6,838 nt of DNA from Gammaproteobacteria bacterium (GTDB lineage: Bacteria; Pseudomonadota; Gammaproteobacteria; QOAV01), in contig QOAV01000172.1 in assembly GCA_003972845.1 (NCBI GenBank), positions 1 to 6,838 of the forward strand, in the 5' to 3' direction. The translations under genes and the position numbers were made by a program. Within the stretch, counting starts at the first letter, position 1. Every line of letters begins with the position of its first letter. Below are positions 1 through 6,682 of the stretch, one piece after another. The notes beneath the pieces were generated by a model. The model was not told the DNA's origin. It searched no databases and worked only from the letters and a program-made list of their open reading frames with translations.

Positions 1-299
1 CTGAGCTCCGCCATCACTTTTTCCAGGCTATGATGCTCGAATCGGGCTGTTTCAACCGGAATTGAAAACGAATCGCTACCTGCATGGATGACCAGCATGT
101 CAATACCGGAATGGATGGCAAACAGCTTGCGGCCTTTCGGTGACCATGTGAACAGCTGTTTCTTTTTAACCAGATCAATAGAATCTATCTCTCGGCGTTT
201 TTTCCACCACAGAAGAGTCGTATTGTTCAAAACTGACAACCGGTCCCGATCCAGCCGGATTCGCTGAATGAGTTTCGGATGTGTTTGCCGGTATTTCAC
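1..299 (-). CDS. Hypothetical soluble domain, likely C-terminal half of an interrupted membrane protein (partial)
   Basis: This open frame of at least 99 codons runs off the left edge. It lies in the same frame as the 64-aa ORF immediately upstream and is separated from it only by a TAA; its first codon is GTG at 299-297. The product starts basic (KYRQTHPK), continues through IRLDRDRLSV, a WWKKRREIDSIDL stretch and IHSGIDMLVIHAGSDSFSIP, and ends in a helix-like segment (HHSLEKVMAEL). The pattern of short alternating strands with a final helix resembles bacterial PH-like or YcxB-like domains, which usually follow two membrane helices. That resemblance is by eye and weak. There is no purine-rich Shine-Dalgarno before the GTG, so independent initiation looks poor. 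It is probably the cytoplasmic part of the protein whose two helices are encoded by 300-494, although termination-reinitiation at TAA-GTG would also fit. Function unknown. Confidence 0.5.
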   Translation of the reverse strand, partial: MKYRQTHPKLIQRIRLDRDRLSVLNNTTLLWWKKRREIDSIDLVKKKQLFTWSPKGRKLFAIHSGIDMLVIHAGSDSFSIPVETARFEHHSLEKVMAEL

Positions 300-494
300 T
301 TAACCGAGGAAGAGCGCAAAAACTGCCGCCATGATCAACAGCTGAAAAACCATATCCCGCCACGCGTCCTGACCGAATCGCAGGGATCGAAAGCCTGCAA
401 GAACCAGAATCGCCGTCAGCAAGCCAGCGCCTGCCCGCAGATTCCGCCGCTGTTTCGTCGTTGCGAAGTTCTGGTACAAACGAAATTCCGTCAT
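300..494 (-). CDS. Two-helix membrane peptide, likely N-terminal half of an interrupted gene
   Basis: This 64-codon ORF has an ATG at 494-492 and an AAGG Shine-Dalgarno at 504-501, 6 nt away, so the start is well supported. The peptide has a basic N-terminus (TTKQRRNLR), a hydrophobic helix near residues 21-37 and a second near 48-64, and then stops exactly at the end of helix 2. The following in-frame codons are basic and soluble. The charge pattern therefore predicts both ends in the cytoplasm and two membrane passes for a combined protein of more than 160 aa. The ORF starts 70 bp after the stop of the 123-aa membrane protein gene on the same strand and is probably the fourth gene of the channel operon. 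Either the gene carries a nonsense mutation or sequencing error, or two adjacent proteins are made. No family is recognised. Confidence 0.5.
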   Translation of the reverse strand: MTEFRLYQNFATTKQRRNLRAGAGLLTAILVLAGFRSLRFGQDAWRDMVFQLLIMAAVFALFLG

Positions 495-500
495 GGCCTG

Positions 501-504
501 CCTT
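501..504 (-). promoter_or_regulatory. Ribosome binding site of the two-helix ORF
   Basis: The minus strand reads AAGG, followed by 6 nt and then ATG at 494. This supports the 494 start and shows that the 64-aa ORF still has a normal initiation signal despite its premature-looking stop. Confidence 0.5.
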
Positions 505-564
505 GTTCGATGAATATGTCCAGTCTAGTCTGGCACAAAAACAAGTCAATCAGGCGCGGGTGAG

Positions 565-936
565 TCAGCAGCGGAAAAAAATGGCCAGCAGAAACAGCGC
601 AAGGAAAACCCGCGCCCACAGGCCGAGGTCGCGAGACAGTGGCGTAGCGTCATTTTGGTCCAATACATGCTTCAGCCTGCCCCACAGGGTTTGCGGAGCG
701 TGTTGCCCTTGATCCTGGCCAGCCATTCCCGCAACGCCTGCCGCCAGCGCCAGCGCGCCGATGATGAAAAACAGCCAGGCCAGCAGCTTCGCCCATATTA
801 CCGGCATACAACCCGCGCCTTTGACCGGATCGACGATCGCGTGTATTCGGAACACCACGCCAATAAGGAAAATCACAATCAGGAGTATGGTCAGCCAGGG
901 CACGGCCTTTAATACCCAGCGGAGTATTGTTGGCAT
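565..936 (-). CDS. Hypothetical three-helix inner-membrane protein (123 aa)
   Basis: I do not recognise a family. The 123-aa product is strongly hydrophobic. Predicted membrane helices lie at about residues 13-31, 46-72 and 105-121, and the chain ends FFRC. A short segment with a GAGCMP motif (residues 40-45) lies between helices 1 and 2. A polar loop of about 30 residues (QDQGQH...LWGRLKHVLDQND) lies between helices 2 and 3 and is probably cytoplasmic because it carries basic residues. The ATG at 936-934 shares one base with the TGA of the upstream 103-aa gene, which suggests translational coupling; an independent Shine-Dalgarno is weak. Its position behind the mechanosensitive-channel gene suggests an envelope role, but nothing in the sequence shows what that is. 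Confidence 0.8.
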   Translation of the reverse strand: MPTILRWVLKAVPWLTILLIVIFLIGVVFRIHAIVDPVKGAGCMPVIWAKLLAWLFFIIGALALAAGVAGMAGQDQGQHAPQTLWGRLKHVLDQNDATPLSRDLGLWARVFLALFLLAIFFRC

Positions 937-1247
937 CAGTCTGTGGCCTGCACTTCTTTTCTGATAACTTTGTCAGCATCAAAAGTGGTCACACAAGCCA
1001 TGCTGAACCAGGGATTGTCAGAAGCGCTTGTCCTGAGAATTTTTCCACCCTCTGCAGCGGTCACGGCATAACCGGCCGCGCGTGCCGCATTGATCACTCT
1101 GTCACGCGTATCGCCCAATGCCAGGCTGTCGCAGAAACGGTTCGCCGGCCGGGCGTCGTACCAGAGGAAAAACCATCCGGCCAGTCCAAGCAATACGACA
1201 ACCAGCAGCGCCCTGAGCAGCTTGGAGATTATGCTTGAAACAGTCAT
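936..1247 (-). CDS. Hypothetical single-pass membrane-anchored periplasmic protein (103 aa)
   Basis: The start is ATG at 1247-1245, preceded 7 nt upstream by GAGGA. The same frame is open further upstream to 1400, but that part overlaps the channel gene and lacks a comparable signal. Residues 1-9 are short and polar, a hydrophobic helix spans about 11-30, and the remaining 70 residues should lie in the periplasm. That region has the pattern LALGDTRDRVINAARAAGY (42-60), then a beta-like stretch with NPWFSMACVTTFD (78-90). It loosely recalls the small SmpA/BamE-type fold, in which a helix pair after a 'G-x-T' turn is followed by strands. This is a by-eye suggestion. Cys39 and Cys85 could form a disulfide. 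The gene begins 10 bp after the channel stop and its own stop overlaps the next start, so it is almost certainly co-expressed with both neighbours. Function unknown. Confidence 0.8.
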   Translation of the reverse strand: MTVSSIISKLLRALLVVVLLGLAGWFFLWYDARPANRFCDSLALGDTRDRVINAARAAGYAVTAAEGGKILRTSASDNPWFSMACVTTFDADKVIRKEVQATD

Positions 1248-1254
1248 GGAAAAA

Positions 1255-1260
1255 TCCTCA
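1255..1260 (-). promoter_or_regulatory. Ribosome binding site overlapping the channel gene stop
   Basis: The minus strand reads TGAGGA. The TGA is the stop of the channel gene, and the overlapping GAGGA lies 7 nt before the ATG at 1247. This decides the start of the 103-aa gene and couples it to the channel gene. Confidence 0.65.
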
Positions 1261-3552
1261 GTCCCGCCGAATATGCACGTCCCGCTGCGGGAACGGTATT
1301 TCAATGCCTGCTTCGCGGAAGGCCTTGTCGATGGCGAAATTAATTTCGCTGATAATGCCCAGGCGGCGGGTAACGTCGCGCACGAAAAAGCGTACTTCAA
1401 AATTCAGGGCGCTGTCGCCAAATTCCCGAAACAACACTTTGGGCGGCTCGATGAAATGACTATCGGTGATGACTCCTGCCTGCTCCGTCACCAGCCTGGT
1501 CAGCAGATCCCGCACTTTTTCCGTATCTGAGCCATAAGCGACGCCTATCGGAATGCGCCCCCGGCCCACGGGGTCATGCAGCACCCAGTTTGTCACCTGC
1601 CCCGAGATCAGTTCTGAATTCGGCACGATGACTTCGGCTCGATCAAAGGTCTGGATTTCAGTGGAGCGGATATTGATGCTTTTCACGTAGCCCTCGGTTC
1701 CGCCTACCTCGATCCAGTCGCCGGCGCGAATGGGGCGCTCGAACAGCAGTATCAGGCCAGAGACGAAATTGTTGACTATATTCTGCAGGCCGAAACCGAT
1801 GCCCACAGACAGCGCCCCGGCAATCACCGCTATGTTCTTGAATTCGATGCCGGCGACGGACAAGGAGATCAGCATCGCCAACACAAAGCCGACATAGCCG
1901 AAAATGGTCACTGCCGCGTCCTGCGCGCCCCGATCCAGATGCGTATGCTGCACCCAGGGCCGGGCCAGTTTTTTCTTGATCAGACGCGACAGACTCACTA
2001 CCAGCGAGAAAATCAGTATGGCGAGCAGGATACGACTGGGCACGACATGAAAAGAGCCAACATCAAAACCCTGACTGATGGACTCAAATAGTACAAGCTC
2101 GCTTTGCCGCGACAGACCCCACGAACGCAGAACCGCAAAAGCGAAGCCGCCCCAGATGGACAATATCGCCAGCAGGCGCATCCACATCAGACCCGGCACG
2201 CTTTCTCCGGCCTTGACGCGAAGAGCTTTACGCAAGCGTAATTGCCAAAGCTGGTTGCCGCTGTCGATCTGGTCAAACAGATCAGAAGTAAAGCGTCCTG
2301 CGATCATTGCCACAGCCAGGCTCAGCAGGCTGCCTATGGTACCGACGATCAGATAAATGGAAAAATTGCGGTAGCCCAGATACTCCGCCAGCAGGGCCAG
2401 CAACAATATCAGTATGATCCCCAGACGCATCCAGCCCGGCAACATGGCCCAGGAAAATTTCCGGATATTCCACATTATGCGGCTGATCAGCAGCACCAGG
2501 GCCGTGAGCATGCCCGCACGCATCAGTTGCAACAACTCGGTATCCACCAGCCCTTTGACCGGCGTGGCCAGCAACATGTAGCTGAGCCAGACCAGCAGCA
2601 GCGATAGCGACAAAGTGCGCAGCAGGCTGCGCGACATTTCGGGTGAATCAGTCAGGTGAGGCGAGGCGGGCGCGCAGGGTGAGAGCACCGAGCGTATCAG
2701 CACATATACGGCCAACGCAGCTGTTGCAGAGACAAAAAACTGGATCAGTACGCCATCGGTGTAACCACCTGATAGCAAAATCAACGCCAGAGATACCGTC
2801 GCCAACGGCGCAATTAACGGTAAAAAACGCGCAAAACAGGCGCGCAAAGCAAGCAGAAACCCATCGTAAACACCGAGAGCACGCTCGCGTACCGGCATTC
2901 TTCGCAACAGTACGCGGCGCCAGATGAATCCGGCCAGCAGCGCCACTACCGCCAGCAGCCCTACGCCTTTCAGATCATTCAGCACCAGACCAGCGGTTTC
3001 CTCGTCGGCCCTGAAGCGCTGAATATCCCACCATGACTTGCCTGCCGGGTGAGTGACAAAACCTTTTATTACCGCAACCAGATTTGTGCCGTGATCAAAC
3101 AGGCGGGTTTTCACTTGACGCGATATGCGCTGTTTCAGCTTGTTTGCCAGGTCGCTGCCCTGGATCAGCAGCAACTGACAGGCGTTGATACGGTTCTTCA
3201 GGTCATTGACCTGTTTTTTCAGTTCTTCACGTTTGCCGGTGACATCCGGCGGCTCTCCCATCACCGGATCGCCCAGCGCTTCCAGATTCCGCTGTGCATC
3301 GGCCATCTTGCGCTTGCCGCCGTCCACGCACTTTTGCGCCCTGGCCTGAATCTGGGCCAGTAGTTTCACGTCCTGGTCAACATCGTCCTGACTCAGCTTG
3401 ACCAGGCCCAGCTTCTTCTCGATCTGCTCGACCTGATGAGTGGTGCCGGAAAGCCAGACATCCGGGGCAACATCAGCCGCCCGCACCGGGGCGCCCATCA
3501 ACAGTATGATGGCCCAGAAAAGCACTGAGACTGTTGTGAGTTTTTTGATCAT
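1258..3552 (-). CDS. Large MscS-family mechanosensitive ion channel (764 aa)
   Basis: This is an inner-membrane channel of the MscS superfamily, whose members open under membrane tension and release solutes on hypo-osmotic shock. A signal peptide (residues 1-25, APVRA|AD) is followed by a periplasmic helical, probably coiled-coil domain (about 36-190, with Cys75 and Cys125), like the DUF3772/MscK-type N-termini. About 11 membrane helices follow, near 196-212, 241-262, 266-287, 309-330, 339-360, 375-393, 398-418, 455-477, 504-524, 546-569 and 574-606. The last is the pore helix (GALSVGIGFGLQNIVNNF), followed by FERPIRAGDWIEVGG, the cytoplasmic beta domain, and an alpha/beta end closing with IPFPQRDVHIR. 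An odd helix number fits a periplasmic N-terminus. ATG 3552 is preferred over an upstream in-frame start at 3639 because it gives the signal peptide. It heads the operon. MscK versus YjeP/YbdG-type paralogy is not resolved, so no symbol is given. Confidence 0.92.
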   Translation of the reverse strand: MIKKLTTVSVLFWAIILLMGAPVRAADVAPDVWLSGTTHQVEQIEKKLGLVKLSQDDVDQDVKLLAQIQARAQKCVDGGKRKMADAQRNLEALGDPVMGEPPDVTGKREELKKQVNDLKNRINACQLLLIQGSDLANKLKQRISRQVKTRLFDHGTNLVAVIKGFVTHPAGKSWWDIQRFRADEETAGLVLNDLKGVGLLAVVALLAGFIWRRVLLRRMPVRERALGVYDGFLLALRACFARFLPLIAPLATVSLALILLSGGYTDGVLIQFFVSATAALAVYVLIRSVLSPCAPASPHLTDSPEMSRSLLRTLSLSLLLVWLSYMLLATPVKGLVDTELLQLMRAGMLTALVLLISRIMWNIRKFSWAMLPGWMRLGIILILLLALLAEYLGYRNFSIYLIVGTIGSLLSLAVAMIAGRFTSDLFDQIDSGNQLWQLRLRKALRVKAGESVPGLMWMRLLAILSIWGGFAFAVLRSWGLSRQSELVLFESISQGFDVGSFHVVPSRILLAILIFSLVVSLSRLIKKKLARPWVQHTHLDRGAQDAAVTIFGYVGFVLAMLISLSVAGIEFKNIAVIAGALSVGIGFGLQNIVNNFVSGLILLFERPIRAGDWIEVGGTEGYVKSINIRSTEIQTFDRAEVIVPNSELISGQVTNWVLHDPVGRGRIPIGVAYGSDTEKVRDLLTRLVTEQAGVITDSHFIEPPKVLFREFGDSALNFEVRFFVRDVTRRLGIISEINFAIDKAFREAGIEIPFPQRDVHIRRD

Positions 3553-3577
3553 GCTGGCGCACCAACTAGTGAGAAAC

Positions 3578-3606
3578 AGCCCGGAATACCCACCGCAATC
3601 CGGGCT
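3578..3606. repeat. Perfect 8-bp inverted repeat between divergent genes
   Basis: AGCCCGGA (3578-3585) and TCCGGGCT (3599-3606) are exact inverted copies separated by 13 nt. They lie in the 139-bp region between the divergent channel gene and msrB, 26 bp upstream of the channel start. The element could be a dimeric regulator's operator or a hairpin in the channel mRNA leader. On the minus strand a GATAAT (3637-3632) could be a -10 element placing the repeat in the leader, but no good -35 accompanies it. No T-run follows either arm, so it is not an intrinsic terminator. Confidence 0.4.
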
Positions 3607-3681
3607 CTGAACGCTAACGCCCTTCACACTGATTATCAACCGGCCCGTAGCAACGATTTCCGGGTTACACTATGCTGGATT

Positions 3682-3685
3682 GGAG
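3682..3685 (+). promoter_or_regulatory. Ribosome binding site of msrB
   Basis: GGAG lies 6 nt before the ATG at 3692. This favours the MAKYTKDP start over an in-frame TTG at 3680 and an ATG at 3686, which have no well-placed signal. Confidence 0.6.
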
Positions 3686-3691
3686 ATGATC

Positions 3692-4144
3692 ATGGCAAAA
3701 TACACCAAAGACCCGAAAACCATCGCTACATTGAGCCAGGAACAATACCGCGTTACCCAGGAAAATGGCACCGAACAGCCTGGCACCGGCGAATACCTGC
3801 ACAACAACGAGCCCGGAATCTATGTGGACGTGGTATCGGGCGAGCCTTTGTTTTTGTCCTCGGACAAGTTCGACTCCCATTGCGGCTGGCCGAGTTTTAC
3901 CAGACCGCTGGACAGCGACTACGTCAATGAATTGAGCGATGTCAGCCACGGCATGACGCGCACCGAAGTACGCTCAGCGTATGGAGACAGCCACCTCGGG
4001 CATGTCTTCCCCGACGGGCCGCCAGATCGCGGCGGTTTGCGTTATTGCATCAATTCGGCGTCGCTACGGTTTGTGCATCGGGATGATATGGAAGCCGAAG
4101 GCTATGGCGAATACATTGCCCTGCTGGACGCGGCGACAGAATGA
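3692..4144 (+). CDS. msrB: Peptide-methionine (R)-S-oxide reductase MsrB
   Basis: MsrB reduces the R epimer of methionine sulfoxide in oxidised proteins back to methionine, with electrons normally from thioredoxin. The 150-aa product has no signal peptide and should be cytosolic. Diagnostic motifs are [13 protein letters not shown] (42-54), SHCGWPSF with Cys64 as the likely recycling cysteine, the [11 protein letters not shown] block (100-110, with His101 and His104), and [13 protein letters not shown] with catalytic Cys119. The four zinc-ligand positions of the E. coli-type enzyme are occupied by Asp46, Ser49, Ser95 and Gly98, so this is the zinc-free type resembling the MsrB domain of Neisseria PilB. 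The length is normal for a stand-alone MsrB. msrA follows after 19 bp, so the two are probably one transcript. Confidence 0.96.
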   Translation: MAKYTKDPKTIATLSQEQYRVTQENGTEQPGTGEYLHNNEPGIYVDVVSGEPLFLSSDKFDSHCGWPSFTRPLDSDYVNELSDVSHGMTRTEVRSAYGDSHLGHVFPDGPPDRGGLRYCINSASLRFVHRDDMEAEGYGEYIALLDAATE

Positions 4145-4163
4145 ACAAACAGGGTAAACAGCA

Positions 4164-4664
4164 ATGAAAACCGAAAAAGCCATACTCGCCGGCGGCTGCT
4201 TCTGGGGAGTGCAGGATCTGATTCGCAAGCTGCCGGGTGTCGTGAGTACACGTGTAGGCTACACCGGCGGGGATGTGCCGAATGCCACCTACCGCAACCA
4301 CGGCAGCCACGCGGAAGCGGTAGAAATTGAATTTGATAACAAGGTTATCAGCTACCGCGATATCCTGGCGTTGTTCTTTCAGATTCACGACCCCACCACC
4401 GAGAACCGACAGGGGAATGATGTCGGCGCCTCTTATCGCTCGGAAATATTCTACCTTACGGATGAACAAAAACAGGTGGCGCTGAAAACCATCGAAGATG
4501 TCAACGCTTCCGGCCTGTGGCCGGGTCCGGTAGTAACCAAAGTCAGCCCGGCAGGTGATTTCTGGGAGGCGGAGCCGGAGCATCAGGATTATTTGCAGCA
4601 TTATCCCAATGGCTACACCTGTCACTATCCACGGCCTGACTGGGTGTTACCGGAGTCGGAATAG
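4164..4664 (+). CDS. msrA: Peptide-methionine (S)-S-oxide reductase MsrA
   Basis: MsrA reduces the S epimer of methionine sulfoxide, free or in protein, and complements MsrB. The 166-aa product has the active-site GGCFWG motif with catalytic Cys12, VGYTGG (31-36), SHAEAVE with the conserved Glu51, and the [19 protein letters not shown] block (75-93). The only other cysteine, Cys153 in NGYTCHYP, is the probable resolving residue. The absence of an N-terminal extension or signal peptide makes it a short cytosolic form. The ATG at 4164 is preceded by AGGG (4151-4154), 9 nt away. The gene lies 19 bp behind msrB, with no room for a strong separate promoter. It converges on the pgi block. Confidence 0.96.
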   Translation: MKTEKAILAGGCFWGVQDLIRKLPGVVSTRVGYTGGDVPNATYRNHGSHAEAVEIEFDNKVISYRDILALFFQIHDPTTENRQGNDVGASYRSEIFYLTDEQKQVALKTIEDVNASGLWPGPVVTKVSPAGDFWEAEPEHQDYLQHYPNGYTCHYPRPDWVLPESE

Positions 4665-4714
4665 AGAGCCGCCGGCTTGCGCGGCCCCGCCACCAAGCCG
4701 ATAGCACAATATAC

Positions 4715-4774
4715 GATAACCCGGCGGCGTAAACTCGCCGATATCTTATATCGATAGCTAACGGCCGCCTTATC
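4715..4774. repeat. Imperfect inverted repeat between convergent gene ends, possible terminator
   Basis: In the 108-bp gap between msrA and the convergent 75-aa gene, GATAA plus GGCGGC (4715-4719, 4723-4728) can pair with GCCGCC plus TTATC (4764-4769, 4770-4774). This gives an 11-bp stem with a CCC bulge. Inside it lies a perfect 6-bp hairpin, CGATAT-CTT-ATATCG (4739-4753). An alternative short hairpin is CGGCG-TAAACT-CGCCG (4725-4740). The outer arm reaches into the stop codon of the 75-aa gene (4775-4773). There is no T-tract on either strand, so a classical intrinsic terminator is not shown. A structured 3' end acting on both transcripts is the likeliest reading. Confidence 0.35.
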
Positions 4775-5000
4775 AGATGGTTACGGTGGTGCGGCCTGGA
4801 ACCGTAAAACGGCCAACCTGACTCCCGCCCACATAGATTTTGGCCACGCCCCTGGCGGAATGGGAAATATTGGAGCAGCCCGATGAATCGGTGAAACCGT
4901 GCGCCATGCCGCCACTCAATACGCCCGGGATGGATATCTCCACTTTTTTGTTTTTCACTGGCCGACCTTTGCCGTCGTACACGCAAACCGTGCTGATCAT
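4773..5000 (-). CDS. Small hypothetical beta-rich protein coupled to pgi (75 aa)
   Basis: I do not recognise this gene. The 75-aa product has the pattern [20 protein letters not shown] ... [11 protein letters not shown] ... AKIYVGG ... [11 protein letters not shown]. It reads as alternating beta strands with a conserved-looking T-D-S-S-G turn at about residues 37-41. This resembles the short beta-sandwich repeats of carboxypeptidase-regulatory, transthyretin or Cna-B-like domains, here as a stand-alone unit. It has no signal peptide or membrane segment, so it should be cytosolic, whereas most such domains belong to surface proteins. Its ATG overlaps the pgi stop in an ATGA arrangement (5000-4997), with only a weak TGAG 3 nt upstream. 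Translation is therefore probably coupled to pgi. Confidence that it is real rests on this overlap and the clean protein pattern. Confidence 0.75.
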   Translation of the reverse strand: MISTVCVYDGKGRPVKNKKVEISIPGVLSGGMAHGFTDSSGCSNISHSARGVAKIYVGGSQVGRFTVPGRTTVTI

Positions 5001-6625
5001 GATCTCAGCAAGTGAATCAACGCTTTGGTTGAGCTATCGTGATCGGCTGTTGACTTGCCAGCCAGCTCCTGTTCGATGACGCCGGCCAGCTGCTTGCCCA
5101 GCTCCACGCCCCACTGGTCGAAGGAGTTGATCTGCCAGATCGCGCCTTGCACGAATACCTTGTGTTCATACAGGGCGATCAGGGCGCCGAGATTTTTCGG
5201 CGAAAGCTCATCGAGCACAATGGTGTTGGACGGCTTGTTACCGGGAAAAACCTTGTGCGGGGCGAGGCGCTCGATATCGGCATCGCTTTTTCCTTCGGCT
5301 TTTAGGGCGGCGCGGGCTTCTTCTTCGGTCTGACCGCGCATCAGCGCCTCGGTCTGGGCCAGACAATTGGCCAGCAGTATGCGATGGTGCTCACCCAGAT
5401 CGTAGGCGCTGGTTTTTGCCACGATGAAATCGGTGGAAATGTTTTCCGTGCCCTGATGCAGCAACTGGAAAAAAGCATGCTGGCCGTTGGTGCCCTGGGC
5501 GCCCCAGATCACCGGGCCGGTGTCATAGTCAACCGGCACTCCGTCGCGGTTGACTCGCTTGCCGTTGCTTTCCATATCCAGTTGTTGCAGAAACATGGGC
5601 AGCAGCCGCAGGTCGTTGGCGTAGGGCAGTATGGCGTGGCTGGCATAGCCGAGAAAATTGCGATACCAGATACCGATCAGGCCCAGTATCACCGGCAGAT
5701 TTTGCTCCAGGGGCGCGGTCCGGAAATGCTGATCCATTTCGTGTGCGCCTTCCAGCAATTGCTCGAAACGATCCATGCCCACGGACAGGGCGATGGGCAA
5801 ACCAATGGCCGACCACAGCGAATAGCGCCCACCCACCCAGTCCCAGAATGCGAACATGTTGTCGGTATCAATGCCGAACGCGCGCACTTTTTCGGCGTTG
5901 GTGGAAACCGCCACAAAATGTTTTTCCACGGCACCATCATTGCCCGCTGCAGCCAGCAACCAGTCCCGCGCGGTGTGAGCGTTCACCATCGTTTCACGCG
6001 TTGTGAACGTTTTCGATGCAATGATAAACAGTGTTGTCTCCGGATTGAGCCTGGCCAGCACCTGAGCAATGTCCGCATCATCCACATTGGACACGAAATG
6101 CGTTGCCGGTCCATCGGCGAAAGGCGCCAGTGCGGTGCACACCATATGCCCGCCCAGATCTGAACCGCCGATGCCGATATTCACCACATCGGTAATGGCC
6201 CTGCCGGTGTAGCCGCGCCATTCACCACTACGCAGAGCAACACTGAAAGCGCGCATTTGCGCCAGCACGGCATTGACCGCCGGCATCACGTCTTTGCCAT
6301 CCACCAGGATTGGCGTATTCGAGCGGTTGCGCAGGGCCACATGCAACGCCGGCCGGTTTTCGGTGTTGTTGATGCGCTCGCCGCTGAACATGGCGTCGCG
6401 GTGTTGCTCCAGACCGGACTGCTGCGCCAGTTGCATCAGCAGAGACAGGGTTTCAGGCAGAATGCGGTTTTTGGAATAATCCAGCAACAGCCCGCCCGCG
6501 CGAGCGGAAAAACGCTGGTAGCGCTGGTCGTCGCTGGCGAAAAGGTCACGCATGTGCAGCGCTTGCAGCTTCTCCGCGTCAGCCCGAAGATTCGACCAGA
6601 CAGGGAGTGATGTGACTTGTTTCAT
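4997..6625 (-). CDS. pgi: Glucose-6-phosphate isomerase
   Basis: Pgi interconverts glucose 6-phosphate and fructose 6-phosphate in glycolysis and gluconeogenesis, in the cytosol. The 542-aa length matches the roughly 549-aa E. coli enzyme. Visible motifs are the sugar-phosphate site [11 protein letters not shown] (149-159) with SKTFTTRET (204-212), the family signature [20 protein letters not shown] (261-280), the catalytic Glu352 in MESNGKRV, His383 in GTNGQHAF, and Lys511 in the second signature [11 protein letters not shown] (501-511). All key catalytic residues are present. The ATG at 6625 is preceded by AGG (6635-6633), 7 nt away. Upstream, 57 bp separate it from the ppiB stop with no visible terminator, and its stop overlaps the next gene by 4 bp, so a ppiB-pgi-small gene transcript is plausible. 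Confidence 0.98.
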   Translation of the reverse strand: MKQVTSLPVWSNLRADAEKLQALHMRDLFASDDQRYQRFSARAGGLLLDYSKNRILPETLSLLMQLAQQSGLEQHRDAMFSGERINNTENRPALHVALRNRSNTPILVDGKDVMPAVNAVLAQMRAFSVALRSGEWRGYTGRAITDVVNIGIGGSDLGGHMVCTALAPFADGPATHFVSNVDDADIAQVLARLNPETTLFIIASKTFTTRETMVNAHTARDWLLAAAGNDGAVEKHFVAVSTNAEKVRAFGIDTDNMFAFWDWVGGRYSLWSAIGLPIALSVGMDRFEQLLEGAHEMDQHFRTAPLEQNLPVILGLIGIWYRNFLGYASHAILPYANDLRLLPMFLQQLDMESNGKRVNRDGVPVDYDTGPVIWGAQGTNGQHAFFQLLHQGTENISTDFIVAKTSAYDLGEHHRILLANCLAQTEALMRGQTEEEARAALKAEGKSDADIERLAPHKVFPGNKPSNTIVLDELSPKNLGALIALYEHKVFVQGAIWQINSFDQWGVELGKQLAGVIEQELAGKSTADHDSSTKALIHLLRS

Positions 6626-6682
6626 TCGGTTGCCTGAAAAGTTCTGGTTTACTCTGATGCCGGCCTGTCTTAAAGCGGTTGT

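Noticed and set aside
175..549. 124-aa open frame on the minus strand in another frame across the split membrane gene
   Set aside because: I considered whether a frameshift rather than a nonsense codon splits the gene. This frame gives low-complexity, non-hydrophobic sequence, while the frame of the 64-aa ORF stays protein-like on both sides of the TAA.
1248..1400. 51-codon upstream extension of the 103-aa gene
   Set aside because: It overlaps the conserved C-terminal coding region of the channel. A good Shine-Dalgarno sits before ATG 1247.
3553..3639. 29-codon upstream extension of the channel gene
   Set aside because: Starting at ATG 3552 gives a clean signal peptide. The extension would bury it, and it covers the inverted repeat in the intergenic region.
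3660..3676. TACACT or TATGCT as an msrB -10 promoter element
   Set aside because: Each matches the consensus at only four of six positions, and no -35 element lies at suitable spacing.
4050..4625. 191-aa open frame on the minus strand
   Set aside because: It is antisense to the end of msrB and most of msrA, both of which are clear. It has no motif and no supporting start signal.
5384..6163. 259-aa open frame on the plus strand
   Set aside because: It lies wholly antisense to pgi, whose catalytic residues and signatures are intact. The translation has no recognisable motif, and long antisense frames are common in GC-rich genes.
6626..6682. Terminator or promoter between ppiB and pgi
   Set aside because: I found no stem with a T-run and no convincing -35/-10 pair in these 57 bp.
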